DNA from: CAZJHD01 sp964545855
Lineage (GTDB): Bacteria > Planctomycetota > UBA1135 > JACQFD01
NCBI GenBank assembly: GCA_964545855.1
Contig: CAZJHD010000088.1
Coordinates: 1 to 15,158 of the forward strand
Reading direction: 5' to 3'
Length of the DNA: 15,158 nt
Shown: one piece after another, positions 7,367-15,120 of the stretch
Numbering within the stretch: the stretch's first letter is position 1
Layout of the letters: each line of letters opens with the position of its first letter
Program-made: the position numbers and the translations under genes
Notes under the pieces: generated by a model
What the model was told of the DNA's origin: nothing
What the model saw: the letters and a program-made list of their open reading frames with translations, nothing else
Database searches by the model: none

Positions 7367-7768
7367 ATGGGCGAGATTCGCATCGGCGACGCCGCTGCTC
7401 TCCTGGGCGTGAGCCCCGACACGGTCCGGCGCTTCGCCGACTCCGGGAGGCTCCGATCCAAGCGCACGAAGGGCGGGCAGCGGCTCCTCCACGGCGGGGA
7501 CCTCGCCAAGCTCGCCGTCGAGATCGCCGCCGGCCAGACCCCTGCCGCGCGCGCGGGCCTCCCGCCCCAGTCGGCGCGGAACCGCTTCCCGGGGATCGTG
7601 ACGCGCGTCGTGAAGGACCGCGTCGCCGCGAAGGTGGAGATCCAGGCGGGCCCCCACCGCATCGTCTCCCTCATGACCCGCGAGGCCGCCGACGAGCTGC
7701 GGCTCGCGCCGGGCGTCCGCGCCGTGGCGAGCGTGAAGGCGACGCAGGTCGTCGTCGAGAGGCCATGA
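7367..7768 (+). CDS. HTH-Mop (TOBE) molybdate-responsive regulator
   Basis: This is a 133-aa protein. Residues 4-55 are a MerR/excisionase-type helix-turn-helix (IGDAAALLGVSPDTVRRF, then DSGRLRSKRTKGGQR). Residues about 66-133 are a single Mop/TOBE oxyanion-binding domain (NRFPGIVTRVVKDRVAAKVE, ending VASVKATQVVVERP). Its end resembles the Mop domain at the ModC C-terminus (WASVKATEVEVAP). The ATG at 7367 is chosen because homologous HTH domains start there; a TTG at 7331 would add 12 unconserved residues. Its stop overlaps the modA ATG by 4 nt. The likely role is to sense intracellular molybdate or tungstate and control this operon, replacing the unrelated ModE. The binding site is not identifiable. 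Confidence 0.85.
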   Translation: MGEIRIGDAAALLGVSPDTVRRFADSGRLRSKRTKGGQRLLHGGDLAKLAVEIAAGQTPAARAGLPPQSARNRFPGIVTRVVKDRVAAKVEIQAGPHRIVSLMTREAADELRLAPGVRAVASVKATQVVVERP

Positions 7769-8502
7769 GGGGCGCCGCCTGCGCGCTCCTGCTCGCGGGC
7801 CTCGCCGCCTGCGCGCCCGCTCCGCGCGCGGCGCGCCTCACGGTCTTCGCCGCGGCGTCCCTCGACGAGGCCCTCGGCGAAGCGCTCCGCGCGTGGTCCG
7901 CGGCCGGCACGGGGCTCGACGTCGACCTGCACCTCGCCGGCACGGCGACCCTCGTCGCGCAGATCGAGCAGGGCGCCCCCGCCGACGTGATCGCGAGCGC
8001 CGACGAAGAGAGCCTGCGCCGCCTCGCCGAGGGCGGCCACCTCGACGGCGCGGCCGTGCCCTTCGCGCGGAACCGCCTCGCCCTCGCCGTGCAGCCCGGC
8101 AATCCGCGCGGCCTGCGCTCCCTCGCCGACCTCGCGCGCGACGACCTGCGGACCGGCCTCTGCGCCGTCGACGTGCCGGCGGGCCGCACCGCCCGCGCGG
8201 CCCTCGCGCGCGCCGGGGTCGAGGCGCGCCCCGCCACCCTCGAGCCGAGCGTGCGCGCGCTCACGGCGAAGCTCGAGCTCGGCGAGCTCGACGCCGCGAT
8301 CGTCTACGCGACCGACGTGCGCGCCCGCGCGCCGCGCCTGGAGGAGATCGCCGTGGCGGCCCTCGCCGACGCCACGACCCTCTACCCGGCCGCCGTCGTC
8401 CGCGGATCGCGGCGCCGCGACGCGGCGCACGCCTTCGTCGCCTGGCTCGCCTCGCGGGACGCCGCGGCCGTCCTCGCGCGGCACGGATTCGCGCCGCCAT
8501 GA
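7765..8502 (+). CDS. modA: molybdate ABC transporter substrate-binding lipoprotein ModA
   Basis: This is a 245-aa protein with a lipoprotein signal: hydrophobic residues 4-15 and lipobox LAAC with Cys16. The mature protein starts with LTVFAAASLDEALGEA, the typical ModA first strand with the Ala-Ala-Ser-Leu oxyanion-contact segment. It continues with AGTATLVAQIEQGAPADVIA (the family pattern is GSSGxLxxQIxxGAPADVF), ASADEESL, a hinge region FARNRLALAV, and ELGELDAAIVYATDV near the C-terminal lobe. It binds molybdate or tungstate outside the inner membrane and delivers it to ModB. The ATG overlaps the regulator stop (ATGA), and the stop overlaps the modB ATG in the same way. Length is normal. 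Molybdate versus tungstate cannot be told from sequence alone. Confidence 0.93.
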   Translation: MRGAACALLLAGLAACAPAPRAARLTVFAAASLDEALGEALRAWSAAGTGLDVDLHLAGTATLVAQIEQGAPADVIASADEESLRRLAEGGHLDGAAVPFARNRLALAVQPGNPRGLRSLADLARDDLRTGLCAVDVPAGRTARAALARAGVEARPATLEPSVRALTAKLELGELDAAIVYATDVRARAPRLEEIAVAALADATTLYPAAVVRGSRRRDAAHAFVAWLASRDAAAVLARHGFAPP

Positions 8503-9302
8503 GGGGCGCTCCGGCGCGCCGCCTCGCCGAGCCGCCGCGGGCCGCGTGGGTGCCGGCGGCGATCGGCGTCGCCTTCCTCGCGGTCCCCCTGGCGGCCCTC
8601 GTCGCGCGGGCGCCCTGGAGCACGCTCGCCGCCGACCTCGCGTCCGACGAGGCGCGCGCCGCGATCGGCCTCTCGCTCCTCTGCTCCGCCTGCGCCACGC
8701 TCCTCGCCGTCGCCATCGGCCTGCCGCTCGCGTGGATCCTCGCGCGGAGCGCGGCGCCGGGGCTCTCGGTGCTCCGCGCGCTCGTCGTCCTCCCGGCCGT
8801 GCTGCCGCCCGTCGTCGGCGGCCTCGCGCTCCTCATGGCCTTCGGGCGGCGCGGCCTGCTCGGCCCCTGGCTCGAGGAGACCTTCGGCGTCGTGCTCCCC
8901 TTCACGACGACGGCCGCCGTCCTCGCCGAGGCATGGGTCGCGACCCCCTTCTTCGTCCTCGCCGCCGAAGCGGGCTTCCGCTCGGCGGACGCATCGCTCG
9001 AGGAGGCGGCGGCGACCCTCGGCGCCGGCCCGACGCGGCGCTTCCTCCTGGTGACGCTGCCCCTCGCCACGCCGGCCCTCGGCGCCGGCGTCGCCCTCGC
9101 CTGGGCGCGCGCGCTCGGCGAGTTCGGCGCGACGATCACCTTCGCGGGGAGCTTCCCGGGCCGCACGCGCACGCTGCCCCTCGCGATCCTGCAGGCTCTC
9201 GAGTCGCGCCCCGAGACGGCGATCGCGCTCGGCGTCCTGCTCCTCGCGCTCTCCCTCGCGGTGCTCCTCGCGCTCCGCCGGCGATGGATGCCGAGCCGCT
9301 GA
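8499..9302 (+). CDS. modB: molybdate ABC transporter permease ModB
   Basis: This is a 267-aa integral membrane protein. The hydrophobic segments I see are about 17-39, 57-82, 90-112, 130-155, 180-205 and 240-262. The cytoplasmic EAA loop is clear near residue 168 (EEAAATLGAGPTRRFLLVTL), followed by PLATPALGAG and the ModB-typical ARALGEFGATITFAG, then PGRTRTLPLAI. It forms the translocation pore for molybdate and contacts ModC through the EAA loop. The ATG overlaps the modA stop by 4 nt, and the TGA overlaps the likely modC ATG by 1 nt (TGATG). Length is slightly above the usual 225-265 aa because of the N-terminal extension before the first membrane span. Confidence 0.95.
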   Translation: MRGAPARRLAEPPRAAWVPAAIGVAFLAVPLAALVARAPWSTLAADLASDEARAAIGLSLLCSACATLLAVAIGLPLAWILARSAAPGLSVLRALVVLPAVLPPVVGGLALLMAFGRRGLLGPWLEETFGVVLPFTTTAAVLAEAWVATPFFVLAAEAGFRSADASLEEAAATLGAGPTRRFLLVTLPLATPALGAGVALAWARALGEFGATITFAGSFPGRTRTLPLAILQALESRPETAIALGVLLLALSLAVLLALRRRWMPSR

Positions 9303-10351
9303 TGCTCCGCGCCGCGCTCCACGCCCGTGCCGGCGACTTCGTCCTCGACGCGACGCTCGCCTGCGACGCCGCCGCGCCCCTCGCGCTCTTCGGGCGCAAC
9401 GGCTCCGGCAAGACGACGGCGCTCCGCGCGATCGCGGGGCTGCTGCCGCTCGACGGCGGCTCCGTGCGTCTCGGCGACGAGCTGCTGGAGGACGCCGCGT
9501 CGGGCGTTCGGCTCGCGCCGCAGGCCCGGCGCATCGGCCTCGTCTTCCAGGAGCCGCGCCTCTTCCCGCACCGGTCGCTGCGCGCGAACGTCGCCTTCGG
9601 TCCCCGCGCGCACGGACGGAGCGTCGCCGACGCGCGGCGCGCCGCCGACCTCTGGCTCGATCGCGTCGGCCTCTCGGCGCTCGGGAGCCGCCGTCCCGCC
9701 GGACTCTCCGGCGGCGAGGCGCGCCGGGTCGCCTGGGCGCGCGCCCTCGCCTCGGAGCCACGGCTCCTGCTGCTCGACGAGCCTTTCGCGGGAATCGACG
9801 CGCCGGGCCGCGCCGAGCTCCGGCGTCTTCTCCGGGAGACGCTCGCGGGCTTCGCGGGCCCCGTCGTCCTCGTGACGCACGATCCCCTCGACGCGCGCGC
9901 CCTCGGAGCGCGCGCCGCCGTGCTGGAGGCGGGACGCGTCGCGCAGGAGGGATCGATCGAAGACCTCGCGCGCCGCCCGCGCACGCGCTTCGTCGCCGAC
10001 CTCGTCGGCACGAACTTGCTCCGAGGCCGCGCGAGCGGCCATCGGCTCCTCATTCCGGGCGGCGCCGAGATCGTGTGCGCCGACGAGGCGTCGGGCGACG
10101 CCCTCGCCGTCGTGCCGCCGCGCGCCGTGGCGCTGCACCGCGCGGCTCCCGAGGGCTCGCCGCGCAACGTCTGGCGCGTCCAGGTGGAGTCGGTGGAGCC
10201 CCTCGGCGACCGCGTCCGCGTGGCACTCCGCGGCGCGATCGAGCTGGCCGCCGAGGTGACGCCCGAGGCGGTCGCCGACCTCGCCCTCGCTCCGGGCCTC
10301 GAGGTGTGGGCGTCGGTGAAGGCGACCGAGGTGGAGGTCGCGCCGGCCTGA
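9302..10351 (+). CDS. modC: molybdate ABC transporter ATPase ModC
   Basis: This is a 349-aa protein. ATPase motifs in order are Walker A GRNGSGKT (31-38), Q-loop Gln83 (VFQEPRLFPH), signature LSGGEARR (135-142), Walker B LLLLDEP with Asp159 and Glu160, and H-loop His193 (VTHDPLDA). Residues about 285-349 form a C-terminal Mop/TOBE domain (NVWRVQVESVEPLGDRVRVA, then ASVKATEVEVAP) that can bind molybdate and give feedback inhibition. It powers the ModB channel. The ATG at 9302 is chosen for the TGATG coupling; an ATG at 9284 would add six residues and is possible. All catalytic residues are intact. It closes the regulator-modABC operon. Confidence 0.95.
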   Translation: MLRAALHARAGDFVLDATLACDAAAPLALFGRNGSGKTTALRAIAGLLPLDGGSVRLGDELLEDAASGVRLAPQARRIGLVFQEPRLFPHRSLRANVAFGPRAHGRSVADARRAADLWLDRVGLSALGSRRPAGLSGGEARRVAWARALASEPRLLLLDEPFAGIDAPGRAELRRLLRETLAGFAGPVVLVTHDPLDARALGARAAVLEAGRVAQEGSIEDLARRPRTRFVADLVGTNLLRGRASGHRLLIPGGAEIVCADEASGDALAVVPPRAVALHRAAPEGSPRNVWRVQVESVEPLGDRVRVALRGAIELAAEVTPEAVADLALAPGLEVWASVKATEVEVAPA

Positions 10352-10427
10352 CGCGGGCGACGAAGGAATGCCGTTACCGCGCGCGCGCCGTCCCCTACGA
10401 GACGGGCCGCGGATCCCGTCGCCCGCG
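10352..10427 (+). other. 11-bp inverted repeat enclosing the modC 3' intergenic region
   Basis: CGCGGGCGACG (10352-10362), right after the modC stop, pairs perfectly with CGTCGCCCGCG (10417-10427). The 54-nt loop contains a smaller CCGTC/GACGG stem (about 10389-10406). It has no T-run. It could be an mRNA 3' structure, a factor-dependent terminator or a leader of the downstream gene, which starts 26 nt later. Confidence 0.35.
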
Positions 10428-10452
10428 GCGCGACCGACGACTGGAGCCACCC

Positions 10453-11553
10453 GTGCGCGCGATCCCCACCCTCGCCCTTCCCGCCGCTCTCTTCCTCTCT
10501 CTCGCCGCCAGCCCGATCGTCTCGGCGCAGATCCAGATGCCGCTCGGCGAGTACCCCGGGCGGCTCCCCGGCAAGCTCGCCGCGCCGCTGCCGGACGGAT
10601 CGACGCCGGCCTTCGCGTTCCAGGGCGTCGTCACCCTCGAGTCGCAGGAGGGCGCGGCCTTCACGGGGACGGGACGGTTCGAGCAGGAGAAGCAGGGCGT
10701 CGTCTACTCGCTCGACCTCGCGCTCTCCGGCAGCGTCGACGACGCCGGGATGCTGCAGGGCACCTACTCGCAGGAGATCGCCGGCGCTCTCGCCGCGAGC
10801 GGCGAAGGCGTCGTCGCGACCGCGGGGAGCGGGACCTTCACGGGACGCTTCCGGCCTCTTGGACCGCTCACGCTCGCCCTCGCGCCCGGCGCCGTCGCGG
10901 GGACGGAGAACGCTCCTCCGTCGACTCCGATCGCCGGCAAGTTCCTCGGCAAGGGTCCCCTCGGCCCCTTCGCCGCCGACGCGGCGCGCGTGCGCGAGGC
11001 GGCGAAGCTGATGACCGGGATCCTCCGCAAGCACGCCGCCTTCGTGCAGAACCCGGCCCAGGACGAGAACGGCAAGAAGCGCGAGCTCGGGATCGCGGAT
11101 CTCATCGTGAAGTTCGAGCAGGCCTATGTCGCCATCGCCGAGAAGGCCGAGACCAAGGGCGCCACCGCGAGCGCCGACGAGTATCCCGGCGTCGTCTCGA
11201 ACACGCTCCTCTTCGCGTCCGTCGACCTCGACGACGCGATCGACTTCGGCATCGACGGGAACGACAAGCACGACCGCCGCCTCCGCGCGACGCTGCAGCG
11301 CGTCTCCGCGGTCTTCCTCGCGCGCGTGCTCGGCGCCGAGTCGCGTCACGTCGTGCGCCCGAATCCGGCGGCCGTGGAGAAGGTGCGCGCGGCCGCGACG
11401 GCGCAGCTCCTGAAGCGCGCCGAGCAGGCCGTCGCGCGCGCGGCGAAGAAGGGCGTCGTCTACGACGGCGTTCCGATCCCGGAGCTCGCCGAGCAGGTGG
11501 CCGCGGCGGCCGATCTCGGCGTCGAGCAGATGACGACGCCGAAGCAGAACTGA
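10453..11553 (+). CDS. exported protein of unknown function
   Basis: I do not recognise this 366-aa protein. It starts at the GTG at 10453, after GGAG at 6-nt spacing. An earlier in-frame opening exists but only antecedes the signal peptide with Arg-rich sequence. The signal peptide is about residues 1-25 (hydrophobic TLALPAALFLSLAASPIVSA, cleavage before QIQM). Residues about 40-150 are beta-rich with Gly/Thr-rich alternating strands (AAFTGTGRFEQEKQGVVYSL, SGTFTGRF), suggesting a small barrel or sandwich. A Pro-rich linker near 155-165 leads to an alpha-helical, Ala/Lys-rich half (from about 178 to the end), including DDAIDFGIDGNDKHDRRLRA. No catalytic motif is apparent. It lies 23 nt before the sulfatase gene, so it may share their transcript and their extracytoplasmic location. 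Confidence 0.8.
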   Translation: MRAIPTLALPAALFLSLAASPIVSAQIQMPLGEYPGRLPGKLAAPLPDGSTPAFAFQGVVTLESQEGAAFTGTGRFEQEKQGVVYSLDLALSGSVDDAGMLQGTYSQEIAGALAASGEGVVATAGSGTFTGRFRPLGPLTLALAPGAVAGTENAPPSTPIAGKFLGKGPLGPFAADAARVREAAKLMTGILRKHAAFVQNPAQDENGKKRELGIADLIVKFEQAYVAIAEKAETKGATASADEYPGVVSNTLLFASVDLDDAIDFGIDGNDKHDRRLRATLQRVSAVFLARVLGAESRHVVRPNPAAVEKVRAAATAQLLKRAEQAVARAAKKGVVYDGVPIPELAEQVAAAADLGVEQMTTPKQN

Positions 11554-11576
11554 CGGTCGCCGCTACGATCGCGGCG

Positions 11577-13112
11577 ATGGCGCGCCGGCGATCGACCCGC
11601 TCCCTCCTCCCGGCGGCGCTCCTCGCGGTCGCGTCCGCGTGCAGCGCCGGCGCCGCCGCCGCGCCGCGTTCGGCGAAGCCGCCTTCGATCGTCTTCGTCC
11701 TCGTCGACGACCTCGGCTGGTCCGACACGTCGGTCGCCTTCGGCGCGGCGCCCTCCGACGTGAACCTCCGCGTGCGCACGCCGCACGTGGAGCGGCTCGC
11801 CCGCGAGGGAGCACGCTTCGCGCGCGCCTACGCCGCGGCCCCCGTCTGCACGCCGACGCGCGCGAGCCTGATGACGGGTCTCGCGCCGCACCACACGGGG
11901 ATCACCTACTGGACGCTCTGGGCCGATCGCCGCACCGACGGCGCGGCCGGGCCCCTGCGCGCGCCGGAGTGGAGCTGGGCGGCCCTCAGCCCCGTGGCCG
12001 GCGTGCCGCACGCGTTCCACGCGGAGAGCACTCTCGCCTCGCGGCTCCGCGACGGCGGCTACCGGACGATCCACGCGGGCAAGTGGCACCTGGGCGGCAA
12101 GGGCTCTCCCGGCGAGGACCCGCGCGCCCTCGGCTTCGACGTGAACATCGCCGGTCATGCGGCAGGGAGCCCCGGCAGCCACCTCGGCGTCGACGACTCC
12201 GGGCCCAAGCGCGCGCAGGATCGCGTCTGGGACGTGCCCGGCCTCGAGAGGTACCACGGCAGCGACGTCTTCCTCACCGACGCGATCACGCGCGAGGCGA
12301 TCGCCGAGGTGGAGCGCGCCGCCGCCGACGGCGTGCCCTTCTTCCTGCACCTCGCGCACTACGCGATCCACGTCCCCCACGATCGCGACGCGCGCTTCTA
12401 CGCCGCCGCCCGCGCGCGCGGGCAGAGCGACGCCCGGGCCCGCTACACGGCGCTCGTGGAAGGCGTCGACGCGAGCCTCGGCGCCGTGCTCGCGTGCCTC
12501 GATCGGCTGCGGCTCCTCGACGAGACGATCGTCGTCTTCACGTCCGACAACGGCGGCCTCTCGGCGCGCGGAGAGAACGCGCCCGCCTACGATCAGAACG
12601 CGCCGCTCCGCAGCGGGAAGGGCTCCGCCTACGAGGGCGGCCTCCGCGTGCCGGCGATCGTGCGCTGGCCCGGCGTCGCGGAGCCGGGGTCGTCCTGCGA
12701 CGTGCCGGTCGTGACGCAGGACTGGTTCCCGACGCTGCTGGCGGCGGCGGGCGTCGCGGACGTTCCCGCGAGCGACGGCGCCGATCTGCGCCCGCTCCTC
12801 GACGGGCGCGGCGCGTTCCCGCGCGAGCGCCCGATCGTCTGGCACTTCCCTCACGTCTGGGGGCCGAAGGGTCCCGGCCTCGAGCCCTTCAGCGCGCTCG
12901 TCCTGGGTGACTGGAAGCTCCTCTGGTTCCACGAAGGCGAGCGCGCCGAGCTCTACGACGTGGCGCGCGATCCCGGCGAGACGCACGACCTCGCGGCCGA
13001 GCGCCCCGCGGAGACGGCGCGCCTGCGGGCCGCGCTGCGGAGGGCACTCGCGACGAGCCGCGTCGGCATGCCGGTGCGTCGCGACACGGGCGAGGCCGTG
13101 GCGCTGCCGTGA
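11577..13112 (+). CDS. formylglycine-dependent sulfatase (arylsulfatase-like, S1 family)
   Basis: This is a 511-aa protein with an N-terminal signal (LLPAALLAVASAC; Cys22 is a possible lipidation site in a weak lipobox). Sulfatase signature: C91-T-P-T-R95, where Cys91 would be converted to formylglycine. Metal ligands are Asp44 and Asp45 (LVDDLGWSD) and Asp324-Asn325 (TSDNGG). K169 and H171 (GKWHLGG) and the HYAIHVPHD segment complete the active site. The C-terminal part (GDWKLLWFHEGERAELYDVA, then DPGETHDLA) is the usual sulfatase subdomain. It hydrolyses sulfate esters, most likely on polysaccharides; the substrate cannot be read. The start at 11577 lies after a weak ribosome site. The stop overlaps the GTG of the next sulfatase by 4 nt. 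Maturation needs a formylglycine-generating enzyme encoded elsewhere. Confidence 0.93.
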   Translation: MARRRSTRSLLPAALLAVASACSAGAAAAPRSAKPPSIVFVLVDDLGWSDTSVAFGAAPSDVNLRVRTPHVERLAREGARFARAYAAAPVCTPTRASLMTGLAPHHTGITYWTLWADRRTDGAAGPLRAPEWSWAALSPVAGVPHAFHAESTLASRLRDGGYRTIHAGKWHLGGKGSPGEDPRALGFDVNIAGHAAGSPGSHLGVDDSGPKRAQDRVWDVPGLERYHGSDVFLTDAITREAIAEVERAAADGVPFFLHLAHYAIHVPHDRDARFYAAARARGQSDARARYTALVEGVDASLGAVLACLDRLRLLDETIVVFTSDNGGLSARGENAPAYDQNAPLRSGKGSAYEGGLRVPAIVRWPGVAEPGSSCDVPVVTQDWFPTLLAAAGVADVPASDGADLRPLLDGRGAFPRERPIVWHFPHVWGPKGPGLEPFSALVLGDWKLLWFHEGERAELYDVARDPGETHDLAAERPAETARLRAALRRALATSRVGMPVRRDTGEAVALP

Positions 13113-14731
13113 ATCGCGGAGACTTCTTGCGCACGCTCGCCGCCGCCGCCCTCGGCGCGCTGGTCGCCACGTGCGGCGCGCCGGAGGAGCGCGCCGCGGC
13201 GGCCGTCGCCGGCGAGCGGCCGAACGTCCTCTTCGTGATGTCCGACGACCACGCGGCCCACGCGCTCTCGGCCTACGGTTCGCGCGTGAACGAGACGCCG
13301 GGGCTCGACCGGATCGCGCGCGAGGGCACGCGCTTCGCGAACGCCTTCGTCGTGAACTCCATCTGCACGCCGAGCCGCGCGACGATCCTCACGGGCCAGT
13401 ATTCGCACCGGAACGGCGTCCCGGTGTTCAACTCACTCGACCCGGCGCGGCAGACCGTCGCGAAGCTCCTCCAGGCGGCCGGCTACCACACGGGCATGGT
13501 CGGTAAGTGGCACCTCGGCAGCGACCCCGCGGGCTTCGACCGCTGGATCGTGCTGCCGGGCCAGGGCGTCTACGAGGAGCCCGACTTCCTCGTGCCGGGC
13601 GGGCGCCTGCGCGTCGAGGGCCACGTCACCGAGGTCGTGACCGACCTCGGCATCGAGTGGCTCGAGACGCGGCCGAAGGACCGCCCCTTCTTCCTCATGC
13701 TCCACCACAAGGCGCCCCATCGCCCGTGGGTGCCCGACGCGGCGAACCGCGCCCTCTTCGCCGGACGCACGATCCCCGAGCCGGCGACGCTCTTCGACGA
13801 TTGGGCGACGCGGCCGGCGGCGCTCCCGGAGAACCGGCAGACGATCGCGCGCGATCTCACGCGGCGCGACCTGAAGCTCGCACCGCCGGAGGGTCTCTCG
13901 GCCCGCGAGCGCGGCGCGTGGCTCTCGGTGGCGCCCGAGACCGTCGACGTCGTCCGCGCCGACGGCACGCTGGAGACGCTCACGGGCGAGGCGCTCGTCC
14001 ACTGGAAGTACCAGCGCTACCTGCAGGACTACCTCGCTTGCGTGCAGGGGATCGACGACCAGATGGCGCGCCTGCTCGCGTACCTCGACGGGAGCGGGCT
14101 CTCGGGGAACACGCTCGTCGTCTACGCCTCCGACAACGGCTTCTTCCTGGGAGACCTCGGGCTCTACGACAAGCGGTTCATGTACGAGCCGAGCCTCCGC
14201 GTGCCGCTGCTCGTGCGCGGCCCCGGCGTGCGCGCCGGCGCCGTCGCCGAGGGGTTCGCGCTGAACGTCGACTTCGCGCCGACCTTCCTCGACCTCGCGG
14301 GCCTCCCGGTGCCCGCCGACATGCAGGGCCGCTCGCTCGCGCCGCTGCTCCGCGGCGAGGCGCCCGCCGGCTGGCGCACGTCGATGTACTACCGCTACGA
14401 CCACGATCCGGGTCACCACGACACGCGCGCCCACGTGGGTGTCCGCACCGCGACGCGGAAGCTCGTGCACTACTGGAAGAAGGACGCCTTCGAGCTCTTC
14501 GACCTCGTGGCCGATCCCGACGAGCAGCGGAACCTCGCCGACGATCCCGAGCACGCCGCCGACCTCGCCGCGATGCGCGCCGAGCTCGCGCGCGCCAAGG
14601 CCGAGGCCGGCGACGACGACCGCTTCGCGCGCGGTCTGCCGAAGGACGACGTCGACGGCCCGTTCCCCGGGAAGGCCCCGCTCGGCACGAAGACCGTCGC
14701 CGCGGCGATCGGGCTCTCGACGCCGGAGTAG
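13109..14731 (+). CDS. formylglycine-dependent sulfatase with DUF4976-like C-terminus
   Basis: This is a 540-aa protein that starts at the GTG at 13109, overlapping the previous stop (GTGA). The N-terminus MNRGDFLRTLAAAALGALVA resembles the Tat leader MNRRDFLK common on sulfatases, but the second Arg of the twin pair is Gly, so export may be by Sec; TCG with Cys22 is a weak lipidation site. Active-site residues are Asp46-Asp47, Cys86 in CTPSR (formylglycine site), K133 and H135 (GKWHLG), HHKAPHRPW, and Asp342-Asn343 (YASDNGFFLG). The segment YDKRFMYEPSLRVPLLVRGP and the end (KLVHYWKKDAFELFDLVADP) match the N-sulfoglucosamine/GlcNAc-6-sulfatase-like group with DUF4976. The sulfated glycan substrate is unknown. 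It differs enough from its neighbour that the pair probably acts on different linkages. Confidence 0.93.
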   Translation: MNRGDFLRTLAAAALGALVATCGAPEERAAAAVAGERPNVLFVMSDDHAAHALSAYGSRVNETPGLDRIAREGTRFANAFVVNSICTPSRATILTGQYSHRNGVPVFNSLDPARQTVAKLLQAAGYHTGMVGKWHLGSDPAGFDRWIVLPGQGVYEEPDFLVPGGRLRVEGHVTEVVTDLGIEWLETRPKDRPFFLMLHHKAPHRPWVPDAANRALFAGRTIPEPATLFDDWATRPAALPENRQTIARDLTRRDLKLAPPEGLSARERGAWLSVAPETVDVVRADGTLETLTGEALVHWKYQRYLQDYLACVQGIDDQMARLLAYLDGSGLSGNTLVVYASDNGFFLGDLGLYDKRFMYEPSLRVPLLVRGPGVRAGAVAEGFALNVDFAPTFLDLAGLPVPADMQGRSLAPLLRGEAPAGWRTSMYYRYDHDPGHHDTRAHVGVRTATRKLVHYWKKDAFELFDLVADPDEQRNLADDPEHAADLAAMRAELARAKAEAGDDDRFARGLPKDDVDGPFPGKAPLGTKTVAAAIGLSTPE

Positions 14732-14788
14732 GATGCGCCCTCCTCGCGCCGCGATGGGGCGGCCGAGCTTCTCGCGAAGGAGCGTTCC

Positions 14789-15025
14789 ATGTCCGACGAG
14801 GATCTCGCCCAGTCTCTCCGCAGCGCGCTCACGGCGATCGAGGGTCTGCAGCAGCGCCTGAATGGCCTCGAGGCCAGGACCGACCTGCTCAGCCCGAGCT
14901 TCCTGCGACGCTCCTTCGCGGTCCTCGGCCACTACCTCGTGGCCTCCCTGATCATCGTCGTGCCGATCTACGCCGTGATCCTGGTGATGGTCGTCGTGAT
15001 CTCCCTGGCGGTCGCAGGCCGGTAG
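14789..15025 (+). CDS. small single-span membrane protein
   Basis: This is a 78-aa protein. AAGGAG sits 6 nt before the ATG at 14789. Residues 1-35 form a predicted amphipathic helix or short coiled coil (heptad-like LAQSLRSALTAIEGLQQRLN). Residues about 47-76 are strongly hydrophobic (YLVASLIIVVPIYAVILVMV and following), enough for one long transmembrane helix or a hairpin with Pro59 in the middle. I recognise no family. It lies 57 nt after the sulfatase stop in the same direction and may be co-transcribed. It could be an assembly or regulatory membrane peptide, but this is not supported by any motif. Confidence 0.7.
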   Translation: MSDEDLAQSLRSALTAIEGLQQRLNGLEARTDLLSPSFLRRSFAVLGHYLVASLIIVVPIYAVILVMVVVISLAVAGR

Positions 15026-15048
15026 GAGGCGTCGCCCCGGGAATGGGG

Positions 15049-15120
15049 TCAGACCTCTTTCTCTCGATCTGCTTCTCGCGCGCGTGCGCGCGAGAAGCAG
15101 ACCGAGAGAAAGGGGTCTGA
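15049..15120. repeat. long imperfect palindrome with GGGGTCAGACC motif (REP/MITE-like)
   Basis: Arms 15049-15083 and 15086-15120 pair over 35 bp with one mismatch (15067 with 15102) and one G-T wobble (15056 with 15113), leaving a 2-nt loop. The left side reads GGGGTCAGACC and the right ends GGGGTCTGAGTC. GGGGTCAGACC-type sequences are known as dispersed palindromic elements, often linked to REP-associated tyrosine transposases, in several bacterial groups. It lies 24 nt after the small membrane protein gene. It could also act as a bidirectional terminator, with a TTTCTCTC stretch on one arm. Confidence 0.8.

Noticed and set aside
15081..15090. CG-alternating run as Z-DNA element
   Set aside because: It is only the apex of the palindrome at 15049-15120 and is too short to stand alone.
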